Shown here piece after piece: positions 36,302 to 45,500 of a stretch of 52,708 nt of DNA. Both the position numbers and the translations under genes were made by a program. Position 1 is the stretch's first letter. Every line of letters starts with the position of its first letter. Below the pieces are notes generated by a model, which was not told the origin of the DNA, did not search any database, and saw only the letters and a program-made list of their open reading frames with translations. The stretch covers positions 1 through 52,708 of the forward strand of contig JAKFWC010000002.1 in assembly GCA_021732975.1 (NCBI GenBank), in the 5' to 3' direction. This DNA is from Planctomycetaceae bacterium. Lineage in GTDB: Bacteria; Planctomycetota; Planctomycetia; Planctomycetales; Planctomycetaceae.

Positions 36302-37624
36302 ATGACGTTACTTTCCACCGGATGGAGTTCGGAACGGTCCGCCCCTTTTTTGCCGAACGCCGATTGGCAGGCCCGACTCGATGCCATCGTCGCCACGATG
36401 CGGGAACTGAGTCTGCAGACCGACCCGCAACAGATGGTGCGACTGTACTCCGAACGGATGCAGCGGTTGATGCCCGTCGACCGCCGGATTTCGCTCAGCC
36501 GCCGGGGATTACCCGCCCCGCAGTATCGGGTCACGCGGTACAGCGGTTGGGAAGAAGAGATCAATCCGTGGCGCGAACCGCATCGGCTCCCCACCGTCTC
36601 CGGCGGGTTATTGAGCCGGCTGATCTACGCCGACCGGCCGCAGATTCTCACCGATGCCGAAATCGACCCGGAAGATCCTGCTGCGGAATATCTGCACGGA
36701 CAGCGCTCGATTCTCGCGATCCCGCTGTTCGATCAGGGGATGTCTCTGAACATGGTGGTCGTCTCACGAGCCGAACCGGATGCGTTCAGTTGGGAAGAGT
36801 TGCCCGAGCGCGTGTGGATGGCAAACCTCTTCGGCCGGGCGACACAAACGCTGGTGCTGGCCGAACAGCGCGACGCCGCCTACAAGGAAGTCGATCGCGA
36901 GTTGAAAGTCGTCGCCGATATCCAACGGTCGCTCTTGCCCGCCGTGTTGCCGAAGATTCCGACGCTCGATCTGGCATCGCACTATCAGACCTCGCGTCGC
37001 GCCGGCGGGGATTACTACGATTTTTTTCCGCTCTCGCACGGCCGGTGGGGAATTCTGATTGCCGATGTCAGCGGCCATGGAACGCCGTCCGCCGTGGTGA
37101 TGGCCGTCACGCATTGCATCGCCCACCTCCATTGCAGCGACAACCATTCGCCGCGTGAGTTGCTGAACTTCCTGAATCATCACCTCGCCAGCCGCTATAC
37201 CAGCGGTTCCGGCCATTTCGTAACCGCGTTTTACGGCATCTATGATCCGGCGACGCGCAAACTGACTTTCGCCAGCGCAGGCCATAACCCCCCCCGGCTG
37301 CGGCACTGCGGGCATTGGGAAGTCGATTCGCTCGATCAGGCAAACTATCTGCCGATGGGATTCATGCCGGATCTTGATTATCGGGAAGCCGAAATCACGA
37401 TGGCCGTCGGTGACCGTCTGGTGCTCTACACCGACGGGATTACCGAAGCCGCGAATACCCACCATGAATTGTTCGGCGTTGCACGGTTGGACATGGTCGT
37501 CGCCGATTGCCGCGACGATGCCGCATCGGCGTTGCAGAAGCTGCTGAACGCCGTCGCCGGCTTCACGGGCGGAACACCGCCAAACGATGATCGGACGCTG
37601 ATCATCGTCGATGTAGTGGAATGA
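36302..37624 (+). CDS. GAF-like / PP2C-type (SpoIIE, RsbU) serine phosphatase
   Basis: 440 aa, soluble. The N-terminal half (about 30-195) is GAF-like (AILTDAEID-type LTDAEIDPEDPA, SILAIPLFDQGMSLNMVV). A short coiled linker RELKVVADIQRSLLPAVLP leads to the SpoIIE phosphatase domain (about 225-438) with RRAGGDYYDFF, LIADVSGHGTPSA, TFASAGHNPPRL, VLYTDGITEA and NDDRTLIIV, which hold the metal-binding Asp residues. It would dephosphorylate a STAS antagonist; the STAS gene at 35039 is the obvious candidate. It follows the erpA terminator, so it has its own promoter. Confidence 0.93.
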   Translation: MTLLSTGWSSERSAPFLPNADWQARLDAIVATMRELSLQTDPQQMVRLYSERMQRLMPVDRRISLSRRGLPAPQYRVTRYSGWEEEINPWREPHRLPTVSGGLLSRLIYADRPQILTDAEIDPEDPAAEYLHGQRSILAIPLFDQGMSLNMVVVSRAEPDAFSWEELPERVWMANLFGRATQTLVLAEQRDAAYKEVDRELKVVADIQRSLLPAVLPKIPTLDLASHYQTSRRAGGDYYDFFPLSHGRWGILIADVSGHGTPSAVVMAVTHCIAHLHCSDNHSPRELLNFLNHHLASRYTSGSGHFVTAFYGIYDPATRKLTFASAGHNPPRLRHCGHWEVDSLDQANYLPMGFMPDLDYREAEITMAVGDRLVLYTDGITEAANTHHELFGVARLDMVVADCRDDAASALQKLLNAVAGFTGGTPPNDDRTLIIVDVVE

Positions 37625-37632
37625 ACCGGGAC

Positions 37633-37656
37633 GCCCACGGTTTCTGAACCGTGGGT
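37633..37656 (+). repeat. 24-nt palindrome, GCCCA family copy R5
   Basis: Same stem and loop as the copies at 2670 and 2721 (inner stem CGGTT / AACCG, loop TCTG), followed by CTC. It lies 8 nt after the phosphatase stop codon. It forms a head-to-head pair with the copy at 37684-37707, with the flanking GGGTCTC and GAGACCC also complementary. Confidence 0.92.
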
Positions 37657-37683
37657 CTCATCCCGTTGATGATCAACAAAGAG

Positions 37684-37707
37684 ACCCAGCCTTAAGAAAG
37701 GCTGGGC
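37684..37707 (-). repeat. 24-nt palindrome, GCCCA family copy R6
   Basis: Read on the minus strand: fixed ends GCCCA...TGGGT, inner stem GCCTT / AAGGC, loop TCTT, followed by CTC. It has a different inner stem from its partner at 37633. It lies between convergent genes (phosphatase and TypA). Confidence 0.9.
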
Positions 37708-37740
37708 TTCTGGAAGAGCATCGTTTTCAACGTGACAGAA

Positions 37741-39591
37741 TCAGGTCGCGGCAGAGTCGGAACGGGCGAATTGCTTGCGTTCCTGTTCCGACAATCGGAT
37801 CTTCCGCAGACGGATCGCCTTCGGGGTCACTTCGACGTACTCATCGTCTTCGATGTACTCGAGCGACATTTCCAGCGACAACCGGCGCGGCGGCTTGAGG
37901 ATTACGTTTTCGTCGGACCCCGAGGCCCGCATGTTGGTCAGCTTCTTTTCCTTGATCGGATTCACGGTGAGATCGTTGTCGCGCGAGTTCTCGCCGACGA
38001 TCATCCCCTCGTAAACTTCATCGCCCGGGGCGACGAACATTTCGGCCCGATCCTGCAGTTTGTTGAGCGCGAAGGCTACCGCTTTGCCGCGGTCCTGCGA
38101 GACCATCACTCCGTTCTGACGATGAGGCACTTCGCCTTCCTGCTCGCGATACCCTTCAAAACGGTGATGGATGATTGCTTCGCCGCGGGTGGCGTTGAGG
38201 AGCTTCGTGCGGATGCCAATAAGTCCACGAGCGGGAATCGAGAACTCGACATGCGACATGCCGGAGTCGCTACTCGCCATTTCCACGACCTGGCCGCGGC
38301 GGTTGCCGACGATTTCCATCACACCGCCGAGTTCCGTTGTCGGAACGTCGATTTCCAGCATTTCAAACGGTTCATGCCACTTGCCGTTCACCTGTTTGCG
38401 GATGACGTTGGGCTTGCCGACGGAGAGTTCGTAGCCTTCACGACGCATCGTTTCGATGAGTACGGCGAGGTGCAACACACCACGGCCAGAGACCTTGAAC
38501 TGGTCCTTCAACTCGAGTTCTTCAACCCGCAGCGCGACATTCGACTCGAGTTCCCGCATCAACCGAGCCCGCAGATGCCGACTCGTGAGGAACTTCCCGC
38601 CGCCGGCCTGACCAACGAGCGGTGACGTGTTAATGGTGAAAGTCATCGAGATCGTCGGTTCGTCGACGCTGACGCGCGGCAGCGCAATCGGGGTTTCCGG
38701 ATCGGCGACGGTATCGCCGATTTCCGGAGTTTCCAGCCCGGTCAGGGCCACGATGTCCCCGGCAAGGGCTTCCGCTGTCGGAACGCGCCCGAGCTTTTCA
38801 AAGACTTCGACATTCACGACCGTGCAGGGAACGTTCTTCCCGTCGGCCTTCATGATCACGACTTTTTGACCGGGTTTGACTTTTCCCGAGACGATGCGAC
38901 CTGTCGCGATGCGGCCGACGAATTCGGAGTACGACAGCGAGGTCACCATCATCTGCAGCGGCTTGTCGGGATGCGTCAGCGGTCCCGGAACGCGCTTGAC
39001 GATCATGTCGAGCAGCGGTTGCATCGTGGTCGACGGAATTGTGGGATCGGTCGTCGCAAAGCCGGCGCGACCGCTGGCGAAGATGTACGGGAAATCGAGC
39101 GTCTGATCGTCCGCACCGAGTTCGCAGAACAGATCGAAGGTTTCCGACAGCACGTCCTGCGGGCGGGCATCCGACCGGTCGATCTTGTTCACGACGACAA
39201 CGGGTTGCAGGCCGACTTCGAGGGCTTTTTGCAACACGAAGCGGGTTTGCGGCCGCGGTCCTTCAAAGGCGTCGACAAGCACCAGAGCTCCGTCGGCCAT
39301 GCTGAGGACGCGCTCGACTTCACCGCCGAAATCGGCGTGGCCAGGCGTGTCGATGATGTTGATCTTCGTATCGCCGTACATCAGCGCGATGTTCTTGGCG
39401 AGGATCGTGATGCCGCGCTCCCGCTCCTGGTCATTGGAGTCGAGAATGCAGTCGCCCTGAAGCTGGGATTCGCGGAATTGACCGCTGGCTTTCAGGAGTG
39501 AGTCGACCAAAGTCGTTTTGCCGTGGTCAACGTGGGCAATGATGGCAATATTGCGGATGTCGTTCCGTCGCATGGTGTTCGTAGAACTCAT
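37741..39591 (-). CDS. typA: Ribosome-associated GTPase TypA/BipA
   Basis: 616 aa, typical length. GTPase motifs: G1 AHVDHGKTTL (about 18-27), G2 ERERGITI, G3 DTPGHADFGGEV and G4 NKIDRSDARP. Then come the EF-G-like domains and the TypA-specific C-terminus (GRGVLHLAVLIETMRREGYELSV, split as GRGVLHLAVL and IETMRREGYELSV). It acts at the 50S subunit in ribosome assembly and stress adaptation. ATG 39591 gives the family N-terminus. It diverges from the D-aminoacylase gene over 286 bp. Confidence 0.97.
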   Translation of the reverse strand: MSSTNTMRRNDIRNIAIIAHVDHGKTTLVDSLLKASGQFRESQLQGDCILDSNDQERERGITILAKNIALMYGDTKINIIDTPGHADFGGEVERVLSMADGALVLVDAFEGPRPQTRFVLQKALEVGLQPVVVVNKIDRSDARPQDVLSETFDLFCELGADDQTLDFPYIFASGRAGFATTDPTIPSTTMQPLLDMIVKRVPGPLTHPDKPLQMMVTSLSYSEFVGRIATGRIVSGKVKPGQKVVIMKADGKNVPCTVVNVEVFEKLGRVPTAEALAGDIVALTGLETPEIGDTVADPETPIALPRVSVDEPTISMTFTINTSPLVGQAGGGKFLTSRHLRARLMRELESNVALRVEELELKDQFKVSGRGVLHLAVLIETMRREGYELSVGKPNVIRKQVNGKWHEPFEMLEIDVPTTELGGVMEIVGNRRGQVVEMASSDSGMSHVEFSIPARGLIGIRTKLLNATRGEAIIHHRFEGYREQEGEVPHRQNGVMVSQDRGKAVAFALNKLQDRAEMFVAPGDEVYEGMIVGENSRDNDLTVNPIKEKKLTNMRASGSDENVILKPPRRLSLEMSLEYIEDDEYVEVTPKAIRLRKIRLSEQERKQFARSDSAAT

Positions 39592-39877
39592 AATGGGCGG
39601 GAAGTCGGCCTCGCATTCCTTGCGGTCGCGTTCCGGCCGGAGCGGGCAGCTTCAACAGGTGTGTGACGGACAATCAGCCCGTCGCGATCAGGCGAGTCCA
39701 GTATACTATCCCCGTGCGATTGGATGCGAAAGCCCATTTTTCGCTCCACACCACAATTGTGAGTGGAATTTCACCGGATTCCCGCCGGAACGCTGTCCAC
39801 GCTTGCATCTCGCGACGATTCTGCCACGATTTCCCATCGACGCTCGCTGTTGTGGATCGTCGGAGAAAAGGAATCGA

Positions 39878-41506
39878 ATGTCCTGCTGGTCGAACGAACT
39901 CGTGAAGTTCTCTTACAAATCTGCGTGGGGATTCATCGTCCTCGTGGCGATCTTGCTGACATCCCGCCCGGCGATCGCCCAGAATCCGGCGGTGATCGAT
40001 GTCGATGTGTTGCTCCGTGGCGGGACGATCTTTGACGGCACCGCCGCACCGGGACGTATCGGCGATGTCGGCCTCAAAGGGGACAAGATTGTCGCTCTGG
40101 GAACGTTTAAGGCGGGACGTGTCGGACGGACCATCGACTGCACCGGGCTGTACATTTCCCCGGGATTTATCGACCTGCATACGCACAGCGATAATCAGGT
40201 GACTGATCCCGCTTTGAGGGCCTGCGTGAACTACGTGATTCAGGGCTGTACCACCCAAGTCACGGGTAACTGCGGCAGCGGACCGGTCGATACTGGCGCG
40301 TACTACAAGAAAATCGATGACGGCGGCGCGGGGACCAATGTCGCCCACTTGTTACCGCAGGGATCGCTGCGGGGACAAGTTGTCGGTGATGTGGACCGTC
40401 GTGCCACGGCCGACGAAATCAAGGAAATGGAAGCGCTCGCCGCCAAAGCCCTGCGCGACGGCGCGTGGGGCATGTCGACCGGACTGATTTACGTTCCCAG
40501 CGTTTACGCCGACACCGAAGAATTGATCGCACTGGCCAAAGTCATCGGTCAACACAATGGGGTTTATGCCAGCCACATCCGCGGTGAAGGAACCGAACTC
40601 CTTTCTGCGGTCGGGGAAGCGATCCGGATCGGAAAAGAAGGTGGTTTGCCAGCGCACATCTCGCATTTCAAAGCGGCCGGGCAGGAATCGTGGGGCACTT
40701 TACGACTGGCCGCTGAACTGATCGAACAAGCTCAGAAACGGGGCGAGAAAATCACTGCTGATCAATATCCCTACACGGCTTCCAGCACCTCACTGGAAGC
40801 GACCATTGTACCCACATGGGCCCGTTCCGGCGGCACGAAAGAATTCATCCAACGACTCGACGGTGAGGAGACCGGCAAGAAACTCCGCGGCGAAATCCAA
40901 GCCAGTCTTTCCACCAAACGTGATGGGGCCGCGATCTTTCTCGTGCGGTGCAAATCGCATCCGGAATGGGTCGGTAAGAACCTGGTCGAATCCGCGGAAG
41001 CCTCTGGACAAACATCCCTGGCCGTCGCCCTTGATATCCTGCGCAATGGCGGAGCCGCAGTCGTTAATTTTTCTATGAACGAAGACGACGTTCGCATGGC
41101 GATGCAGCGGCCATGGGTTGCAACGGCGTCCGATGGCCGCTCGTATCTTCCCGGCGAAGACCGCCCACATCCGCGCAATTACGGCACCTTCGCCCGTAAG
41201 ATTGGGCGGTATTCCCTCAAGGAAAACGTGATCCCGATCGAACACGCGATCCGCAGTTCTTCCGGATTACCCGCCGACATCATCGGGCTCAAAGACCGCG
41301 GGTATCTGAAGGACGGTTACTTCGCCGATGTGCTCGTCTTCGATCCCAAAGAATACATCGATGTCGCGACGTTCGATGATCCGCATCAGTACGCCCAGGG
41401 AACAAAGTACGTCTTCGTGAACGGTCACCCCGCCGTGTTTGCGGGAATTCCCACCGGCACATTAGCCGGCCGCGCCTTGCGACATGCGTCGTCTGCGAAA
41501 AATTAG
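39878..41506 (+). CDS. Exported N-acyl-D-amino-acid deacylase (D-aminoacylase)
   Basis: 542 aa from ATG 39878 (AAGGA 6 nt upstream); a long in-frame extension to 39518 overlaps typA and is not family-like. A signal anchor lies at residues 17-35 (FIVLVAILLTSRPAIAQ). Amidohydrolase fold: first metal motif GFIDLHTHSDN (97-107), QGCTTQVTGNCGSG, YASHIRGEGTELLSAVGEA, LPAHISHFKAAGQ, the DQYPYTASST segment and SDGRSYLPGEDRPHPRNYG. It hydrolyses N-acyl-D-amino acids or D-aminoacyl amides, possibly from peptidoglycan-type material. It is the exported form, as is common in this phylum. Confidence 0.92.
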   Translation: MSCWSNELVKFSYKSAWGFIVLVAILLTSRPAIAQNPAVIDVDVLLRGGTIFDGTAAPGRIGDVGLKGDKIVALGTFKAGRVGRTIDCTGLYISPGFIDLHTHSDNQVTDPALRACVNYVIQGCTTQVTGNCGSGPVDTGAYYKKIDDGGAGTNVAHLLPQGSLRGQVVGDVDRRATADEIKEMEALAAKALRDGAWGMSTGLIYVPSVYADTEELIALAKVIGQHNGVYASHIRGEGTELLSAVGEAIRIGKEGGLPAHISHFKAAGQESWGTLRLAAELIEQAQKRGEKITADQYPYTASSTSLEATIVPTWARSGGTKEFIQRLDGEETGKKLRGEIQASLSTKRDGAAIFLVRCKSHPEWVGKNLVESAEASGQTSLAVALDILRNGGAAVVNFSMNEDDVRMAMQRPWVATASDGRSYLPGEDRPHPRNYGTFARKIGRYSLKENVIPIEHAIRSSSGLPADIIGLKDRGYLKDGYFADVLVFDPKEYIDVATFDDPHQYAQGTKYVFVNGHPAVFAGIPTGTLAGRALRHASSAKN

Positions 41507-41831
41507 TTCTTCGCAGTCCGGAGGCCAGCGACGGGTGTCTTTTCAGGACGGGCCAGGATCAAGAAGGCGATCCACAGATTTCACAGGAGGACACAGATTC
41601 GGAGTGAAGAGAAGGAACCACGGAAGACACGGAAAAAGGAGAGAGAAATTCAAGAACTCTTTTGAAACCGGATTCTTTCCAATTCCGATGTCATCGTCCT
41701 TCCGCAATTCCTGCATTTCTTCCGCGTCCTCCGTGTATTCCGTGGTTCCCCGCCTTCTCTCTTTCTTCTAATCTGTGTCCTTCTGTGAAATCTGTGGATC
41801 GTCCTTTCTCTTCTCTGGATCGTCTTTCCCT
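41507..41831. repeat. 325-bp gap filled by a large imperfect inverted repeat
   Basis: The arms are 41569-41599 / 41770-41800 (31 bp, one mismatch) and, inside them, 41614-41633 / 41730-41749 (20 bp, one mismatch). The left half carries phrases such as CACAGATTTCACAGG and ACCACGGAAGACACGG. No gene is credible here; open frames in it are translations of the repeat. It ends 31 nt before the MfnB start. Confidence 0.88.
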
Positions 41832-42542
41832 GTGACATCGCGCCCTCGACTCCTGGTTAGCATTCGCAATGCGGACGAAGCCCGTGCCGCGGTGAATGGC
41901 GGAGCGGACATCATTGATGTCAAAGAACCGGCTGCCGGATCGTTGGGAATGGCGTCTCCTGCGACCATTGCGGCAGTTGTCGATACCGTCATGCAAACGA
42001 CTTCGAAAATCCCGTGCAGCGTCGCACTGGGAGAATTGCTCGAGCTGCCGAAAATCGCCCCGTCTCTTCCCGATGCCGTGCGTTGGCTCAAGATGGGCTT
42101 GAGCGGTTGCCGACACCATCCCGACTGGCGGGAGCGCTGGTCGAGAGCACGAGAGACAATTCGGCCGCACGCAGCGTGGATCGCTGTGGCATACGTCGAT
42201 GCCGATGCCGCTGGCGCACCGTCGATCGGCAAAGTGCTGGACGCTGCGATCGAGACTCGTTGCAGCGGATTACTCCTGGACACGTTCTCTAAAACGAGCG
42301 GGACATTACTCGATGCGGTTTCGCTGGACGAACTGCACAAAGTGACCCGCACAGCACAAGCGGCGGGGCTGCTGGTAGCGCTGGCGGGGCGATTGCGGCG
42401 TTGCGATTTGCCGACCGTGCTGGCCGTGAATCCGGATGTCGTGGCGGTTCGTTCCGCCGTGTGCCGCGGCGAGAACCGGACCTCTGTCATGGAAGAATCG
42501 CTCGTGCGCGAATTCCATGCGGCGATGCTGGATACCGTCTAA
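41832..42542 (+). CDS. mfnB: (5-formylfuran-3-yl)methyl phosphate synthase
   Basis: 236 aa from a GTG at 41832; an earlier GTG (41775) lies inside the inverted repeat. Size and motifs match MfnB: VSIRNADEARAAVNGGADIIDVKEP, split as VSIRNADEARAAVNG and GADIIDVKEP, AGSLG, then RWLKMGLSG, AYVDADAAG and LLLDTFSKTSG. Lys31, Lys87, Asp150 and Lys154 sit where the archaeal enzyme has its catalytic lysines and Asp. MfnB condenses two glyceraldehyde-3-phosphate units in methanofuran synthesis, the cofactor of tetrahydromethanopterin-linked C1 metabolism, which some planctomycetes possess. The stop overlaps the next, convergent gene. Confidence 0.92.
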   Translation: MTSRPRLLVSIRNADEARAAVNGGADIIDVKEPAAGSLGMASPATIAAVVDTVMQTTSKIPCSVALGELLELPKIAPSLPDAVRWLKMGLSGCRHHPDWRERWSRARETIRPHAAWIAVAYVDADAAGAPSIGKVLDAAIETRCSGLLLDTFSKTSGTLLDAVSLDELHKVTRTAQAAGLLVALAGRLRRCDLPTVLAVNPDVVAVRSAVCRGENRTSVMEESLVREFHAAMLDTV

Positions 42543-45500
42543 TTCCGGCGTGGCAGGAAGCGGTCGAGTTGCTTTTGCACGGTGTCGTCGATGGCTTTCT
42601 CGATGGTTGATCCCGCCGCCTGACGGGCGAGTTCGCCGAGAATGCTGGGATCGACTTGCGGCTGCGATAACGTGCCGGTCACCGGAATCCGCAGCGTCTG
42701 CCCGGCCATTTTGGCGAGAGCCGGAGTACCACGGACCCACTTTTCCTGAATCGGCAGCAAGAACGTCAATTGCAGCGTTTCATCGAAACCGACCGATCCG
42801 CCGGTGACGAGATCGAGATCGTTCACACGGACGGTCATCTTGTCATGAAACACGCGGCCCTGACCTTGCGCGAGCGCGATTTGCTGCTGCGGAAATTCCA
42901 GCACTGTACGAACCGGATTGGTGGCACTCGGATTGCGGCGTTCGAGCACCGCCCGAACCTGTTCCACTACGGTCGCGAGCCGTTCCGCCATCGCACCGGG
43001 AGCCACTCGTGCGTGATGAATCGTCAACGTGCCCCGCGCCTGACCCGCCTGCGGCGATGCCAGCGGCCAGACGTTCTGATCGACATCGAGTGAGAATGAA
43101 CCTTCCATCTCGGCGGAATCAGCGGCGAGCGGCACGGCATACTTCAACAACTGCTGACAAATTAGCGGCGTCAGTTTCACCTGATCGACCACACGTCCTG
43201 CGGGTAACCGCACCAGCGCTTGTTGTCTCAGATCGAACTGCGGAGCGAGATGGACCCGACCTTCGGCGACTGTCAGATCGAGTGGTCCGAGTTGCCCCTG
43301 CCCTTGGGCAAACCGCACAGACAAATCGTTCGCCGTGAGCGGGATGCCATAGAGGCTGGCCTGTTGCCAGGTGAGTTGCCCTTCCGCTGTGAGATCGGCG
43401 ATCGACACGCTGCCGTCCGACGCCGGTCGCATGGTGCCGCGGACGGAGAACGGTTTTTCACCGCGACCCGTGAGGCGGATTTTTTCGGCCCAACTGGAAT
43501 CGAGCCGGCTCATCACCTGATCCCAGTCGTACGCCATTTGTCCCGACAGATCGACCTCGGTCCCATCGGCACGCGGATCAATGCGGCCGTTCGTGACCAC
43601 CGACAATCCACTCGCGCTCAGCTGCAGCGAAGCAATCTCCCACGGCGTGGCGGACATCGCATGACGCAGGTTGCCCCGGATGCTGAATTCCGGCTCGCGC
43701 CACAAGGCAATCCAGCGCGGTTGCGGATCGCTGCTCAATCCCGCAACGACAGCATTCGTCATGCGGAGATTGATGTCCCCCTGGAGGGCCTCCTGCACCG
43801 GCTTCAGATCGACGGAACCGACCATTTGTCCCAACAGGTGATGCTTCACGTCGCCCCGTTGCCAGCGAGACACGCGACCTACATTCACATTCAGATCGAC
43901 CCGACCCGACACATTCCCGGCGGGTTGATCGAGGGAATAACGGCCGTTGGCCCAAGTGATGTCACCCCATTCGCCGCGGGCTTTCGTAGAGGGTGTGGAC
44001 CACGTTTGCGTTTTGAAATCCCAAACGCCTTGTAACGTCGATTCAAATGCCGCGTCCTGCATTTGCCAATCGGGAGTGATCACCGACAACGGCTGCGACT
44101 TCACCGTCGCCGATTGCACATCAATGGTCGTTGGCGAATACGTGAGAGTCGCGAGCATAGAACCCTGACCGGCCAGTGTGATGGTGGGATCAAACCAGAA
44201 CGGCCGCAGACGTTGCTGCCAGCGGGTCCAATCCCCGGCGACTTCGACCGTCATCGGCAACGGAGCCGCGGTCTTGTTCCAATCAACCTCGCTCAATAAC
44301 TTCGCCTCGCAACGATCATCGCCACTGTTCAGCGTCATCTGGCCCGATGTCAGCGTGGACCACGGAGCGGAGACGGGACCTTGTCCCACGACATCGAGCG
44401 TGATCGCGATCTTCGGTTCGCTCCACGCCGGCTGATTGGCTGGGCCGCAACGGAGCCCTTCGCCTTGACCGTCAATATGCAGCGCAACGGCATCGGTATC
44501 GCGGCGCTGAATTGTGCCATCGAGCCGCGCTGTGCCCGCGAGGGAACCGCCGTCCCAATCGACCAGGGGAGCGATCTCCTGCCAGAGCCGATCCAGGTCT
44601 GCTGAGATGCGGAATTTCGCGGCATTCAGCGTTCCCTGCCCAAGAATTTGACAGTAATCGCTTCGCAGCGCGAGACGGTCGCATTGAAGACCGTCGGCCG
44701 ACGGTCGCAGCAGCAGTTGCGCATCGAGCGGAGCCGCCCACCGCCGTTCCTGACCGTCAATATTCGCGGCCAAATCGGCGAGTCGTGCGGTGCCATCGAG
44801 CGCTCGGCCCTTCTCATCTTTCACACATTGCAACGTGGCTTGAATCTGCCCCGAAGTGATCGCGACCCCGGATTTCAACCGCAGAAACTTGGGTAACCGC
44901 TGTGCCGCCTTCGCCGCGTCGAGCACGCCGGTGACCTGGAACTCATCGCCAAACGCTTGCAACGCGGTCTCGGCCGTTGCCGGCATCACAGCGGACGCAG
45001 GCCACTGGCAGATTCCGTGCGCCGTGAGCTTCGCGAAGTCGGTCTGCACGGTGATGTGTTCGCATTCCAGACGATCGGCATTGCGCACGAGGCGACCACG
45101 CACCTGCGTTTGCTCCAACTGCAGAATGTCGCCGGCCAGCATCTCCCATCCGGCGGCGGTTCCGCCTTTAATCTGCAGATCGGAATCAACCGTCCAAGTG
45201 GTTCCGTCGGTCGCCGGGATGTCCGCCTTCATCGTGCCTGTCATCCGACCACGGACGACACCCATCGGAGAAACGAAATGACACAACGGTTCCAGCCGCG
45301 CGAGATCGAATTCCGCCGCGGTCAGTTCCACGTGAGGGGGCAGATTCGGCGCGAGCGTAGCCAACAACGTGAGCGAAGGATCCCGGCTGCCGGCTTCCGG
45401 GGGGAAAGCGGCGGTGACCGTCATCACGTTGGAGTTGGTATTTCCCTGGGCGACGGTCACATCGATACCGCTCAGAGTGTGCTCGAGCCCGTCATCGACA

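Noticed and set aside
39518..39877. Upstream extension of the D-aminoacylase
   Set aside because: It overlaps the start of typA and has no family similarity; ATG 39878 has a good ribosome site and gives a signal peptide.
41484..42170. Small open frames on both strands around the cruciform repeat
   Set aside because: Their peptides (e.g. STDFTGGHRF and NHGRHGK) are translations of the dispersed repeat and part of mfnB antisense.
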